Source: Xanthomonas sp. GPE 39
GTDB taxonomy: Bacteria; Pseudomonadota; Gammaproteobacteria; Xanthomonadales; Xanthomonadaceae
Direction: 5' to 3'
Assembly (NCBI RefSeq): GCF_000963005.1
Contig: NZ_JZHZ01000007.1
Coordinates: forward strand, 2,544,808-2,608,807
Length of the DNA stretch: 64,000 nt
The translations under genes were made by a program, and so were the position numbers. Within the stretch, counting starts at the first letter, position 1; each line of letters starts with the position of its first letter. This document shows positions 28,009-39,461 of this stretch, in pieces. The notes beneath the pieces were generated by a model that saw only the letters and a program-made list of their open reading frames with translations, made no database searches and was not told the DNA's origin.

Positions 28009-28238
28009 TTTTCATTACCCCGAATGTTTCGTTGCGGCGTTGTGCCTGAAACTTCGGTGAGAAATGACGTGTGACGCGGAGGCCTGTGAAAACTTGTCTA
28101 CGACCTCCAAGATGCCATAATCGCTTTTATCGCCCACGGCTCCGATCGGCTGTCGCAACATCGCGAATACAGCCAGGATGGCCTTCGCGACATGTCGCGC
28201 AACCCAAAAACCGCATGATACAGACAGAGGCAGACAAA
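28009..28238. promoter_or_regulatory. Putative promoter region of the sigma-reb operon
   Basis: 230 bp between the terminator of the 452-aa gene and the sigma-factor start. It must hold the promoter for the sigma and reb genes. No match to a known ECF or sigma-70 box stood out by eye. Confidence 0.4.
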
Positions 28239-28262
28239 ACGGCCGACTGTTCGGTCAGCCGT
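28239..28262 (-). terminator. Terminator after the 452-aa gene
   Basis: On the minus strand ACGGC-x-GAC / GTC-x-GCCGT (28239-28262) forms an 8-bp stem with one C/A mismatch and a 6-nt loop, followed by TTTTGTCTGCC. It separates the 452-aa gene from the sigma-reb operon. Confidence 0.65.
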
Positions 28263-28325
28263 TCCGAACTAGAAATAGGCGCGCATACCCATAGCACAGC
28301 ATGGAATAGCGACGTCACCCCAGCA

Positions 28326-29684
28326 TCAGTTGGACAGTATTTTTCTCAATGCCGCAAGCTGGGAAGGCTGAAGCGAATTTAATGTGGAGAGCAGCGTGTT
28401 CGGCGGCGTCGTTTCGACAGCACTATCTTCGGCAGCGGCGTCTCCAGAATCAACAATGCCCACCCCCTGATTTGGCGACGCACCCCTGATTACGTTATAT
28501 AAATCATCAAATGCTTTCCCGTTTTCTTTCAAATTTTTCAAGTCAGCCAATTTCATCCTAGCCAGATTTTTTATACCATCTTCACTGATCCCAACATTTC
28601 CACCACATGACAAAGCCACATTCAAAAGACTGGGATTTCCGTCGCGATATGCACCATCACCGGAAATTAATTGATCCCTTATTTTTTCGCAAAATAAATT
28701 ATAAACTTCCTGCCCAATATTAAACATATCATCGCATCCATTCACCAGCAATCCAATCTCACAATACTCCCGATCAACTGATCCAACGTCAATAAAATCA
28801 CGCAATACAATCAACCTATATCCACCCAATTCGGAACGCATCATTTCACTGCCATCCCTAAGGAGATGACTGAATATCGACTTCGCCCTTATTGAATTAA
28901 GAAGCGTCCCCAAGTCGTAATAATTAAAATATCTCAACAAAGATTCATCCGACTCACCTTCTTTCAATGCACTATTTTTCAATGCCAAGGCCAAGCCGCA
29001 CTCCAGTAGCGAATGATGGTACTGCAGTACCATGCTGGCGATCGGCGGCAACTCCCATCCCTGCTGAGCTTGCGTCATTGCTCGTTCTTTCATGCCATTT
29101 TCGTTACCAACATTTTCTAGATAGGCCAACACCGCCAGCCCATCGGTGGTGGTTCCTGATATATCCGCACCAATATATGGCCCATAAAAACGCTCCATGT
29201 ACTTGACCACACTGCGATCCAGGAGGCGATTCTTGAATATCCCAAGGGGCGGCCATTCGCTCAATGCATAGTCAGACACCTCCTGGCGCGCCCTGTTGGT
29301 TGACTTATCGAATGCCACTTTGTTACGCAGATTATTCTCGAAATCCTTGATAGACTTTCCTGCGCCACCATTTTCAATGTACTCCCCAACTTCACGAATG
29401 GCATCCCCCAGCGCGAATACATCTTTAACCTCCCCGCCTTCTCCGTTATTGTTGTTGTAGAAATTATTGATGTAAATTTTTGCGCGCGCGAGGTTGGCAT
29501 TGGCAGCGCCGTTTCCTGGAACTTCCTTCAGTGAATTAATCTTCGTTACAAGCAGACTTGCATACTGCTCTCCTTCACTGATTTGCATATACCCCAGTAT
29601 GTTGAACATCACGGACACCTGCACCGAGCGGATCCGGTTGCGGGCTTGCTGTACAGCATCTCCATAAATCACGATGGCAGTCAT
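28326..29684 (-). CDS. AT-rich 452-aa protein of unknown function upstream of the reb operon
   Basis: 452 aa from an ATG at 29684 with AAGGAG 7 bp upstream. Not recognised. Soluble, helical, rich in Asn, Leu and Glu; no signal peptide or membrane helix. Visible stretches: MFNILGYMQISEGEQYASLL, IYINNFYNNNNGEGGEVKD, SVVKYMERFYGPYIGADIS, LLVNGCDDMFNIGQEVYNLF, and a C-terminal tail with VETTPPNTLLSTLNSLQPSQ. The gene is markedly AT-rich (for example 28470-28720 and 29280-29500) compared with all neighbours, a sign of recent acquisition. It has its own terminator. It could be a toxin or cargo linked to R-bodies, a secreted effector, or an unrelated island gene. Confidence 0.7.
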   Translation of the reverse strand: MTAIVIYGDAVQQARNRIRSVQVSVMFNILGYMQISEGEQYASLLVTKINSLKEVPGNGAANANLARAKIYINNFYNNNNGEGGEVKDVFALGDAIREVGEYIENGGAGKSIKDFENNLRNKVAFDKSTNRARQEVSDYALSEWPPLGIFKNRLLDRSVVKYMERFYGPYIGADISGTTTDGLAVLAYLENVGNENGMKERAMTQAQQGWELPPIASMVLQYHHSLLECGLALALKNSALKEGESDESLLRYFNYYDLGTLLNSIRAKSIFSHLLRDGSEMMRSELGGYRLIVLRDFIDVGSVDREYCEIGLLVNGCDDMFNIGQEVYNLFCEKIRDQLISGDGAYRDGNPSLLNVALSCGGNVGISEDGIKNLARMKLADLKNLKENGKAFDDLYNVIRGASPNQGVGIVDSGDAAAEDSAVETTPPNTLLSTLNSLQPSQLAALRKILSN

Positions 29685-29953
29685 CTCGGGTCTCCTTCGA
29701 TCGGTTTCGTCCGCCGACGGATCACCCACTGTTTGGCCTGCCACGGATCGCAGGCACAGTGAAGTCGAACGGCGTCGGCCGTGGCATGGCACACCCCCGA
29801 TGCAACCGGCGCGTTCCGCGCCTGGATGACGGGGAACGCGCCCATCGCGGCGACGTGCCCTCATGAAGACGCGCTGAGATCGCGCTTGTGAACATCGCCG
29901 TGCCGATCGTGCCAAACGCATCGGCACCGGCACGCCACGACGGCAGGGGTCAC

Positions 29954-30814
29954 CTACTCCAGGTTTTGCACCTGTTCGCGGATCTGGTCGATCAACACTT
30001 TCAGTTCCACCGCGGCGTTGGAAGTGCGGCTATCCACCGATTTGGAACCCAGCGTATTGGCTTCGCGGTTGAATTCCTGCAACAGGAAATCCAGGCGCCG
30101 CCCAGCCGGTTCCGGTTGCCGCAGCACCCGGCGCAATTCCTTGATGTGGCTGCCGAGCCGATCCAGTTCCTCGTCCACATCGAGTTTTTGCAGCCACAGC
30201 ACCAGCTCCTGTTCCACCCGCCCCGGATCGACCGGATGCGACAAGTCGGCCAGACGCGCAGCCAACTTGGCGCGCTGACCATCGCGAATGGCCGGGATCA
30301 AGGTGCGCACCTCGCCGGCGACACGCTCCACCGCGTCCACCCGCTCGACAATTACGGCGGCCAGCTTGCCGCCCTCGCGCTCGCGCGCGGCAACGAACTC
30401 GACCAGCACTTCGTCCAGTAATTCCAGCGCCTGCGCCTGCAGCAGCGCCGGGTCCACCACCTGCCCCTGCAACACGCCAGGCAGTTGCAACAGGTCGACG
30501 AACTGCACCCGCAACTGCGGGAACCGCACGCCGAGCCGCTGCGCGAGGATGCCCAACTGCTCGACCAGCGTGTCGTTCACCACCAACGTGTGCGCCGTGT
30601 CCGGCGCACGCAGACGCAGCATCAAGTCCAGTTTGCCGCGACTGATGCGCGCGGCCACGCGCTCGCGCAGTTGCGGCTCCAGCGCACGCAGTTCCTCCGG
30701 CAGGCGCACGCCCACTTCCAGGAAACGGTGGTTGACCGAACGCAGCTCGCACCCCAACGTCCCCCAGGGCGTGATGCGCTCGGCGCCAGCGAAGGCGGTC
30801 ATGCTGCGGATCAT
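29954..30814 (-). CDS. yicC: YicC family endoribonuclease
   Basis: 286 aa from the ATG at 30814. N-terminus MIRSMTAFAGAERITPWGTL and the conserved CELRSVNHRFLEVGVRLPEE are diagnostic. The C-terminal part has GRRLDFLLQEFNREANTLGS and VELKVLIDQIREQVQNLE. YicC proteins are RNases that act on small RNAs. The gene is divergent from rph (236-bp gap), an arrangement shared with E. coli yicC and rph. Confidence 0.95.
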   Translation of the reverse strand: MIRSMTAFAGAERITPWGTLGCELRSVNHRFLEVGVRLPEELRALEPQLRERVAARISRGKLDLMLRLRAPDTAHTLVVNDTLVEQLGILAQRLGVRFPQLRVQFVDLLQLPGVLQGQVVDPALLQAQALELLDEVLVEFVAAREREGGKLAAVIVERVDAVERVAGEVRTLIPAIRDGQRAKLAARLADLSHPVDPGRVEQELVLWLQKLDVDEELDRLGSHIKELRRVLRQPEPAGRRLDFLLQEFNREANTLGSKSVDSRTSNAAVELKVLIDQIREQVQNLE

Positions 30815-31050
30815 GCGAAGTTCCCGTGCGAACAAAGCACGAATGTTACCCTAGCGCTCGTCATGTCCTTCGAGGCGAGCCGCGTTGACCTTCAACGACG
30901 CTATACCCTCGATGCTGACGCTGGCTGGTATGCGCCCGAAGTGCATGACGCCCCCAGCCGGCTTCGTCCTCACCTCAACCTCCATCACCCGCTCCAGCGC
31001 CCGTTCCCGCCTCGCCGCGCACGGCCTCACGACACTCCCGGATTCCCTGC

Positions 31051-31776
<726 letters not shown>

Positions 31777-31861
31777 ATCCGCACATCGCCAAAGTCAGGC
31801 TGATCGTCGCGGCGTTGTGCGCTGTCGACGGCACAGTCTGGGAGCCAATGGAGCCGACACC

Positions 31862-32461
31862 ATGAAACTGGTCCTGGCCAGCAGCAACGCTGGCAAACTC
31901 GAAGAACTGCACGCCCTGCTCGACGATGTCGGTGTGGAGTTGCTCGCGCAATCCACACTCGGCGTGCACGATGCCGACGAGACCGGCCTGACCTTCGTCG
32001 AGAACGCGCTGCTCAAGGCGCGCCATGCCGCCCGCCTCACTGGACTGCCGGCACTGGCCGACGACTCGGGCATCTGCGTGGACGCGCTGCACGGCGCGCC
32101 GGGCCTGTACTCGGCGCGATACGCGGGCGAACACGGCAATGCGCAGGGCAACATCGACAAACTGCTGCACGCCCTACGCGAGGTGCCGGACGCACAGCGC
32201 GGCGCGCATTTCTACTGCGTGTTGGTGCTGATGCGGCACGCCGAGGATCCACAGCCATTGCTGGTCGAGGGTCGCTGGCGCGGGCGCATCGCCCAGGCCC
32301 GCGCCGGCAATGGCGGACACGGCTACGACCCGGTATTCCTCGATCCCGAGCATGGTCAGACCGCCGCAGAAATGTCGCTCGCGTTGAAGAACCGCATCAG
32401 CCATCGCGCCATCGCACTGCGGCAACTCAAGCAGCGGCTGACCGAACTGGTGTCGCACTGA
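31862..32461 (+). CDS. rdgB: dITP/XTP pyrophosphatase (RdgB/HAM1)
   Basis: 199 aa from the ATG at 31862 with GGAG upstream. Motifs: LVLASSNAGKLEELHALL, TGLTFVENALLKARHAARLT, ALADDSGICVDALHGAPGLY and GGHGYDPVFLDPEHGQTAAE. Hydrolyses dITP, XTP and ITP to monophosphates, keeping damaged purines out of DNA. Next to rph and hemW as in many gammaproteobacteria. Confidence 0.97.
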   Translation: MKLVLASSNAGKLEELHALLDDVGVELLAQSTLGVHDADETGLTFVENALLKARHAARLTGLPALADDSGICVDALHGAPGLYSARYAGEHGNAQGNIDKLLHALREVPDAQRGAHFYCVLVLMRHAEDPQPLLVEGRWRGRIAQARAGNGGHGYDPVFLDPEHGQTAAEMSLALKNRISHRAIALRQLKQRLTELVSH

Positions 32462-32478
32462 CGTCTGACTCATTGGCC

Positions 32479-33702
32479 ATGTCGCACGACCACCAGCAGC
32501 CCCCATCCGATGCGTCGGACACGGACCACCGCGCGCACGACGTCGCGCCGCGGCTATTGCCGCCGCCGCTGTCGCTGTACGTCCACCTGCCGTGGTGCGT
32601 GCGCAAATGTCCGTACTGCGATTTCAACTCGCATGCGGCCAAAGGCGCGCTGCCATTCGATGCGTATGTGGACGCACTGATCCGCGACCTCGACCAGGAT
32701 CTGCCGCTGGTGTGGGGCCGGGTGGTACACAGTGTGTTCTTCGGCGGCGGCACCCCCAGCCTGTTCCCGCCCGAGGCCATCGCGCGTTTTCTGGAGGCGG
32801 CGAGCGCACGCCTGCGCTTCGCGCCGGGCTTGGAGATCACCCTGGAGACCAATCCGGGCACCGCCGAACACGGCCGTTTCGACCGTTATCTCGCCGCTGG
32901 GGTCAACCGACTCAGCTTCGGCATCCAGAGCTTCGACGATGCGGCCCTGCAGCGCCTGGGCCGCATCCACGACAGCGCCGAAGCCGAGCGCGCGGTGAAG
33001 CTGGCGCAGGACGCCGGCTACGTCAACCTCAACCTGGATCTGATGTACGCACTGCCACAGCAGACTCTGGCCGAGGCCGAGGCCGACGTAGCACGGGCGC
33101 TGGCACTACAGCCGACTCACATCAGCCACTACCAGCTCACCCTGGAACCGAACACACTGTTCGCAGCACGGCCGCCGCAGGGCATCCCCGAGGACGACGA
33201 CGCCTGGGACATGCAGGAACACTGCCAAGCGCTGCTGGCCGCGGCAGGCTACGCTCAGTACGAAGTCAGCGCCTATGCACGCGCTGGCGCGCGCTGCGCG
33301 CACAACCTCAACTACTGGACCTTCGGCGACTACCTCGGCATCGGGGCCGGGGCCCACGGCAAGATCAGCTCTGGCGCCGAACAGCGCATCCTGCGCCGTT
33401 GGAAGCACAAGCATCCTCAAGCCTTCATGGACGCAGCTGGAACGCCGGCCGCGATCGGCGGCGAGGACTGGATCGAGTCAAAGCAACGCCCGTTCGAATA
33501 CATGCTTAACGCGCTACGCCTGAACCACGGTTTCGCGCTGCGCGATTTCACCGCGCGTACCGGGCTCGCATCGGCCAGCATTGCCTCGGCACTGCAACAA
33601 GCGCAGGCACGCCAATGGCTGCAGTTGGAAGATGACAAGGTGATACCAACCGAACTAGGGCGGCGTTTCACCAACGACGTCATCGCCCTATTCATGCTCT
33701 GA
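32479..33702 (+). CDS. hemW: HemW-like radical SAM protein (haem chaperone)
   Basis: 407 aa from the ATG at 32479 (TTG two codons earlier ignored). The radical-SAM cluster motif is WCVRKCPYCDF (CxxxCxxC, residues about 40-47), followed by FFGGGTPSLFP and ETNPGTAEHGRF. HemW family signs: GVNRLSFGIQSFDDAALQRL, HISHYQLTLEPNTLF, and the C-terminal winged helix (ARQWLQLEDDKVIPTELG). Formerly annotated as oxygen-independent coproporphyrinogen III oxidase, but family members act in haem trafficking. Begins 17 bp after rdgB. Confidence 0.92.
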   Translation: MSHDHQQPPSDASDTDHRAHDVAPRLLPPPLSLYVHLPWCVRKCPYCDFNSHAAKGALPFDAYVDALIRDLDQDLPLVWGRVVHSVFFGGGTPSLFPPEAIARFLEAASARLRFAPGLEITLETNPGTAEHGRFDRYLAAGVNRLSFGIQSFDDAALQRLGRIHDSAEAERAVKLAQDAGYVNLNLDLMYALPQQTLAEAEADVARALALQPTHISHYQLTLEPNTLFAARPPQGIPEDDDAWDMQEHCQALLAAAGYAQYEVSAYARAGARCAHNLNYWTFGDYLGIGAGAHGKISSGAEQRILRRWKHKHPQAFMDAAGTPAAIGGEDWIESKQRPFEYMLNALRLNHGFALRDFTARTGLASASIASALQQAQARQWLQLEDDKVIPTELGRRFTNDVIALFML

Positions 33703-33778
33703 AGCGACCGCTGCCGGCATGGTTGTGTCGGCAGAAACGTGTTACATACCCCCCTCGGTAAAAAACGACGGTCACAGG

Positions 33779-36136
33779 ATGCCCCTGTCTGCAATCTTGT
33801 CGGGTTCCCCGGCGACGCTTGCTAGCGTCGTCTTACCGGCGCGCGTGCGTCATCTGCTGACATGTCTGAACGCGCTGTTGCGGCAGTCGCTGGAGTCGCC
33901 ACTACAAGCAACCCTGGACGAACTGGAGCGAGCACTGCTCGAACAAGCCGAACACGCGCACAACTGCCAGTTGCGGCAAGACAACCATCAGGATGCGCAG
34001 AACCTGCGTGCACAACGCCCGCACTTCGTCCCACTGTTCCGAGCGCAACTGGAATCCGCGCTGGCCACGATTCGCAGCACTGCGGCGAGCGTTCAGTCGG
34101 AGCAGTCCAGCACGACCAAGGCGGCAACCCAGGCCCTGAGTTTGGTCTGCGACGTGGAGATCGACCGCAACATCGTGCTGCACGAGATTGCCCGACGCGA
34201 GGCGATTCGCACCCACATTCCATTGCAACTGCTCGGCCACCGCTTCGGCGTACTCGCCGCGCGTCCCGCGTTCGAGGTCGAACACCTGCCAATGGGACCG
34301 CAGGCGCTGTGCCGCATACTGCGCGAAGCCGGCAAGCAACTACAGATGGGGCTGGACGCACAACTGGCCCTATACCGCGCGTTCGAGCGCCATGTCATGA
34401 CGCATTACGCCATCATCGTGGAACGGGCAAATGACCTGCTCACGGACGCTGGCGTACTGCCTGGACTGGTCTACCGGCCCTACCCCACGCGCACGTCCTC
34501 GCCCACAGCAGCGGTCGCCGCACGCAGCGCAGCACGTGCACCCGACACTCCCTATCCGGTCATCGGTCAGACACGAGCGGCAAGCCATCCCCACAGCACT
34601 GCGATCACGGCAGAGGACCGCGCGATCGCCGCACCAATGGCAACGGTGACGCCAGCCAACACGCTCGATGCACCGGCCGAGCTGACCACGCTGCGCAGCT
34701 TGCTCATGGCGGCACGCAGGAATGCCGCCCCTGCCACGGCCATATCGGCGGCCGATCCAATCGCCGCCATCCGCCCCGCGCAGACCGACGCGCCCCAAGC
34801 CGAGACGGTCACCATTGCGACCACCACGCTGTTGCAGGCACTGGGCGAATTTCAAGCGCAGCCGCCAGCGCACAGCACCATGGGTGGGTTGCGCGGACGT
34901 CGCCATATCCGCGACGTGCAGGCGGCACTATCGAACGTCTTGCGCAGCGAACACGGTCCGCAGGCCACGCTGGCCTGCCAGGATGCCGACATCTTCGATC
35001 TGCTCGCCCTGTTGTACGGCGAAATCGAACGCGAGGTACGCAGCGGCACGCCAGCAGCATTGCTATTGGAACGCTTACAGGTGCCACTGGTACGCGCAGC
35101 GCTGCAGGATCCCACGCTCTTCGTGTGCGACCGGCATCCAGCACGCGAACTACTCAATGCGGTGGCCGAATCCAGCCTGCTCTGGCTCGGCGACGAGGAC
35201 GTCGATGCACCGTTGCTACTGAAGTTGAACAAAACCGTGGATCGGGTCGTCGAGGAATACGAAGGCAATGTCACGGTCTTCGAACAGGCATACCAAGAAA
35301 TCCAGGCACATTGCCGCGCGCTGGTACACAAGGCGGAGATCGCCGAACGCCGACACATCGAAGCGGCACGTGGCAAGGAACGACTGGCGCTAGCCAAGCA
35401 GACGACCGGCCACAGCCTGGAGCGACTGTGCAATGCCTGGCAACCGCCATACGTGGTGCAGACCCTCTTGCAACAGGCATGGTCCGACGTGCTGGTGCTG
35501 ACGCTGCTGCGACAAGGCGAAGACTCCGATGCGTGGCGCGAACGCGAGCGGCTCAGCGCACGCATCGCCGAGATCACCTGCCGCACCGATGACGCAGCCG
35601 ACACTGCTCTGACCGATGCTGTGTGCAACGCTTTGCTGCAGGTCGGCTATCACCAGGACGAGGCTGCGGCCATCGCCCGCATTCTTTCCACGCCGGGGGC
35701 TGCCGAGACATCGGCACTGCTACCTGTATCTGACACCACGCTACAGTTGCGTGCGCGTGTTGGCGTGCAAAGCGAAGACAATGAGCCGCCGTTACCGCCA
35801 CGCACCGCGGACGAACAAGCAGCCTACGAGCATCTGCGCAGCCTGCCGTTCGGCACATGGTTCGTGTTCGTCACCGACCAACAGCACAACCCGAAACGAC
35901 AACGTTTGTCGTGGTACAGCACGTCCACAGAACGCGCGTTGTTCGTCAATCAACGCGGACAAAAAACCGCCGACTACTCACTGGATGGACTTGCCAGACT
36001 ATTGGCGCGGGGCCAGGTAAGCATCATCAGCGGCAACCGTACACGCTTGATCGACCGCGCCTGGCAAGCGGCCATGCACAGGCTGCGAACTCTCGCGGGC
36101 GCGACTGCGTCGAATATCTCCACGGAGGACGTATGA
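33779..36136 (+). CDS. DUF1631 family protein
   Basis: 785 aa from the ATG at 33779; a start at 33719 would add 20 residues. N-terminal helical part (LESPLQATLDELERALLEQA) and a segment EVEHLPMGPQALCRILREAG typical of DUF1631. Then a low-complexity Ala/Thr-rich linker (about 240-350) and a long helical middle (KLNKTVDRVVEEYEGNVTVF). The conserved C-terminus (about 690-785) has LPFGTWFVFVTDQQHNPKRQ, RLSWYSTSTERALFVNQRGQ and ARLLARGQVSIISGNRTRLI. Cytosolic; no enzyme motif seen. Older annotations call the family 'thymidine phosphorylase', which the sequence does not support. Its stop overlaps the PilZ start (ATGA), so the two are translated together. Confidence 0.78.
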   Translation: MPLSAILSGSPATLASVVLPARVRHLLTCLNALLRQSLESPLQATLDELERALLEQAEHAHNCQLRQDNHQDAQNLRAQRPHFVPLFRAQLESALATIRSTAASVQSEQSSTTKAATQALSLVCDVEIDRNIVLHEIARREAIRTHIPLQLLGHRFGVLAARPAFEVEHLPMGPQALCRILREAGKQLQMGLDAQLALYRAFERHVMTHYAIIVERANDLLTDAGVLPGLVYRPYPTRTSSPTAAVAARSAARAPDTPYPVIGQTRAASHPHSTAITAEDRAIAAPMATVTPANTLDAPAELTTLRSLLMAARRNAAPATAISAADPIAAIRPAQTDAPQAETVTIATTTLLQALGEFQAQPPAHSTMGGLRGRRHIRDVQAALSNVLRSEHGPQATLACQDADIFDLLALLYGEIEREVRSGTPAALLLERLQVPLVRAALQDPTLFVCDRHPARELLNAVAESSLLWLGDEDVDAPLLLKLNKTVDRVVEEYEGNVTVFEQAYQEIQAHCRALVHKAEIAERRHIEAARGKERLALAKQTTGHSLERLCNAWQPPYVVQTLLQQAWSDVLVLTLLRQGEDSDAWRERERLSARIAEITCRTDDAADTALTDAVCNALLQVGYHQDEAAAIARILSTPGAAETSALLPVSDTTLQLRARVGVQSEDNEPPLPPRTADEQAAYEHLRSLPFGTWFVFVTDQQHNPKRQRLSWYSTSTERALFVNQRGQKTADYSLDGLARLLARGQVSIISGNRTRLIDRAWQAAMHRLRTLAGATASNISTEDV

Positions 36137-36477
36137 TCGCCGAAGCTCGTCGCTCGCCGCGCCGCCCGGTGCCGGACATGGTGCCGGTCCTGGACATGAT
36201 GGAAGAGGTGGTGATCGGCCGCCTCGGCAATGTGTCCGAACACGGCATGCTGCTGCTGGCATCGACCCACTTGCATGACGACGCGCTGTACCAATTGCGC
36301 TTCACAATGCCGCAAACCGATCGTCAGGTGCAGATCGACGTGGGCGCACACCTATTGTGGAGCGAAGCCTCGCACACGCCAGGCCATGCCTGGACAGGCT
36401 TCTGCTTTCTCACCATCTCCGCCGCGCACCGCGATCTGTTACGACAATGGGTCAACAACGCCGAGCCCAACGGCTGA
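36133..36477 (+). CDS. PilZ-domain c-di-GMP receptor
   Basis: 114 aa from the ATG at 36133, GGAGG 5 bp upstream. The c-di-GMP binding residues are present: RxxxR in RRSPRRP near the N-terminus and N-V-S-E-H-G (D/NxSxxG) in IGRLGNVSEHGMLLL. The rest is a small beta barrel ending AHRDLLRQWVNNAEPNG. Translationally coupled to the DUF1631 gene, which suggests the two proteins work together in c-di-GMP-controlled output such as motility or surface behaviour. Confidence 0.88.
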   Translation: MIAEARRSPRRPVPDMVPVLDMMEEVVIGRLGNVSEHGMLLLASTHLHDDALYQLRFTMPQTDRQVQIDVGAHLLWSEASHTPGHAWTGFCFLTISAAHRDLLRQWVNNAEPNG

Positions 36478-36557
36478 CCTGTTCATTGCATACTCCACGA
36501 CACGCGCAGAAGCGGCGACTTGCGTCTTTAATGCGACGCCATCGCTGGCCTTAGCGT

Positions 36558-36690
36558 GGCTAAAAAACCTCGCCAGTCGCGGCCGGTTGGGTAACAGACC
36601 GCGCGCAGCAACCGCCATGTACAGACGGCACATGAGGATTCCGAGCACTGCCCGCCCCCGTCCGGCGGCGACGCGGCAGCGTTGTTAGCC
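36558..36690. mobile_element. MITE-like element, single unit
   Basis: 133 bp bounded by GGCTAAAAAACC (36558-36569) and GTTGTTAGCC (36681-36690), which are imperfect inverted ends. It is the same family as the right half of 24131-24417; the shared core includes ACATGAGGATTCCGAGCACT and CCGTCCGGCGGCGACGC. It lies 80 bp after the PilZ gene and before pepQ, with no coding capacity. Confidence 0.8.
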
Positions 36691-36776
36691 ATTCTTAGCC
36701 GCAAGGCGCCGAATCCCCACCCCCGAATTGCGGCACACTGCGTCCTCGTTGATCCCACGCCGACCGAGTTCTGCCC

Positions 36777-38099
<1,323 letters not shown>

Positions 38100-38119
38100 A
38101 CCAGCGCACCGGTCAAGCG

Positions 38120-38133
38120 CAGCGCATGCGCTG
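38120..38133. terminator. Short palindrome between pepQ and pepP
   Basis: CAGCGCATGCGCTG is a perfect 14-bp palindrome in the 36-bp gap between the convergent pepQ and pepP stops. It may serve both transcripts, but there is no T-run. Confidence 0.3.
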
Positions 38134-38135
38134 GA

Positions 38136-39461
38136 TCAATCCGCCGCCATCACCACTTCGATCTGCTCGGCACTGCGCGGCAGCGCGTCGGTCAGCACGC
38201 GGTGGCCGTCGTCGGTGATCAGCACGTCGTCCTCGGTGCGAATGCCGATGCCACGCCACTTCGCGTGCACCTCCTGATCGTCGGGGGCGACGTATAGCCC
38301 CGGCTCGATGGTGAACACCATGCCCGGCTCCAGCAGGCGCGATGCACCAGCCAGTTTGTAGTCGCCGACGTCGTGCACGTCCAGCCCCAGCCAGTGCCCG
38401 GTCTTGTGCCGGTAGAAACGCCGATAGTCGCCGCTCTCCAGGTTCTGCTCCAGGCCGCCCTTGAGCAAACCCAGCCGCAGCAGACCTTCGGTGAGCACCT
38501 GCACTGCGGCCAGATGCCCGGCCTCGTATGCGACGCCCGGCCGCGCCTGCGCCAGCGCCGCCGCGTGGGCGGCGCCAACCAAATCGTGCAGCACGCGTTG
38601 TTCGGCGCTGAAGCGGCCGTTGACCGGAAAGGTGCGGGTGATGTCGGCGGCATAGCCACGGTACTCGGCACCCGCATCGATCAGGACCAGATCGCCGTCG
38701 CGCAGGCGCGCGGCATTGGCGCGGTAGTGCAGCACGCAGGCGTTACTGCCGCTGCCGACGATGCTGGCGTAGGCGGGACAGGCATCACCTGCACGGAACG
38801 CGTGTTCGATCTCGGCCTGCAACTGGTATTCGTGCACTCCGGACCGCGCCACCCGCCACGCCGCGCGGTGTCCGGCCACACTCAGGTCGGCGGCCACCTG
38901 CATCAACGCGATCTCATCGCGCGACTTGAACAGGCGCTGCTCGTGCAGCAAGTGGCCCAGTTCCAGGAACTCGTGCGGCAACTGCGCGCCATGCCGCACC
39001 TGCTCGCGCACGCGCTTGACCCAGCCGATCAGCTTGAGATCGAAATCGACATCGCGGCCGAAGTGATAGTAGACCCGCGAGCGACCCTCCAGCAGGCCAG
39101 GCAGGATGTCGTCGAGATCCTCGATCGGGTAGGCATCGTCCATGCCATAGTGAGCCACCGCGCCTTCCTGGCCGGCACGCGGGCCGTCCCAGGCTTCGCG
39201 CTCGGGGTCGCGCTCGCGGCAGAACAGCAGCGCCTCGCCATGACGGCGTCCGGGCACCAACACCAGGACCGCCTCTGGTTCCGGAAATCCGCACAGATAC
39301 CAGAAGTCCGAATCCTGGCGGTACGGATAATGGGTATCGTGACTGCGCACGCGCTCCGGCGCGCTCGGCAACACCAAGATGGCCTGCTCGCCCGCCATGT
39401 CCATCAGCCGTCGACGCCGGCGCGCGTATTCGGCTGCACCAATCCCGGTGAGCCGCTTCAT
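38136..39461 (-). CDS. pepP: Xaa-Pro aminopeptidase P
   Basis: 441 aa. Creatinase N-terminal domain (about 1-170), then M24 domain with ligands in DLVLIDAGAEYRGYAADITR, HKTGHWLGLDVHDVGDYK, VFTIEPGLYVAPDD and GIGIRTEDDVLITDDGHRVL. Removes N-terminal residues that precede proline. The ATG overlaps the stop of the UPF0149 gene by one base (TGATG), the ygfB-pepP pair known in E. coli. No ubiH/visC homologue follows in this window. Confidence 0.95.
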   Translation of the reverse strand: MKRLTGIGAAEYARRRRRLMDMAGEQAILVLPSAPERVRSHDTHYPYRQDSDFWYLCGFPEPEAVLVLVPGRRHGEALLFCRERDPEREAWDGPRAGQEGAVAHYGMDDAYPIEDLDDILPGLLEGRSRVYYHFGRDVDFDLKLIGWVKRVREQVRHGAQLPHEFLELGHLLHEQRLFKSRDEIALMQVAADLSVAGHRAAWRVARSGVHEYQLQAEIEHAFRAGDACPAYASIVGSGSNACVLHYRANAARLRDGDLVLIDAGAEYRGYAADITRTFPVNGRFSAEQRVLHDLVGAAHAAALAQARPGVAYEAGHLAAVQVLTEGLLRLGLLKGGLEQNLESGDYRRFYRHKTGHWLGLDVHDVGDYKLAGASRLLEPGMVFTIEPGLYVAPDDQEVHAKWRGIGIRTEDDVLITDDGHRVLTDALPRSAEQIEVVMAAD

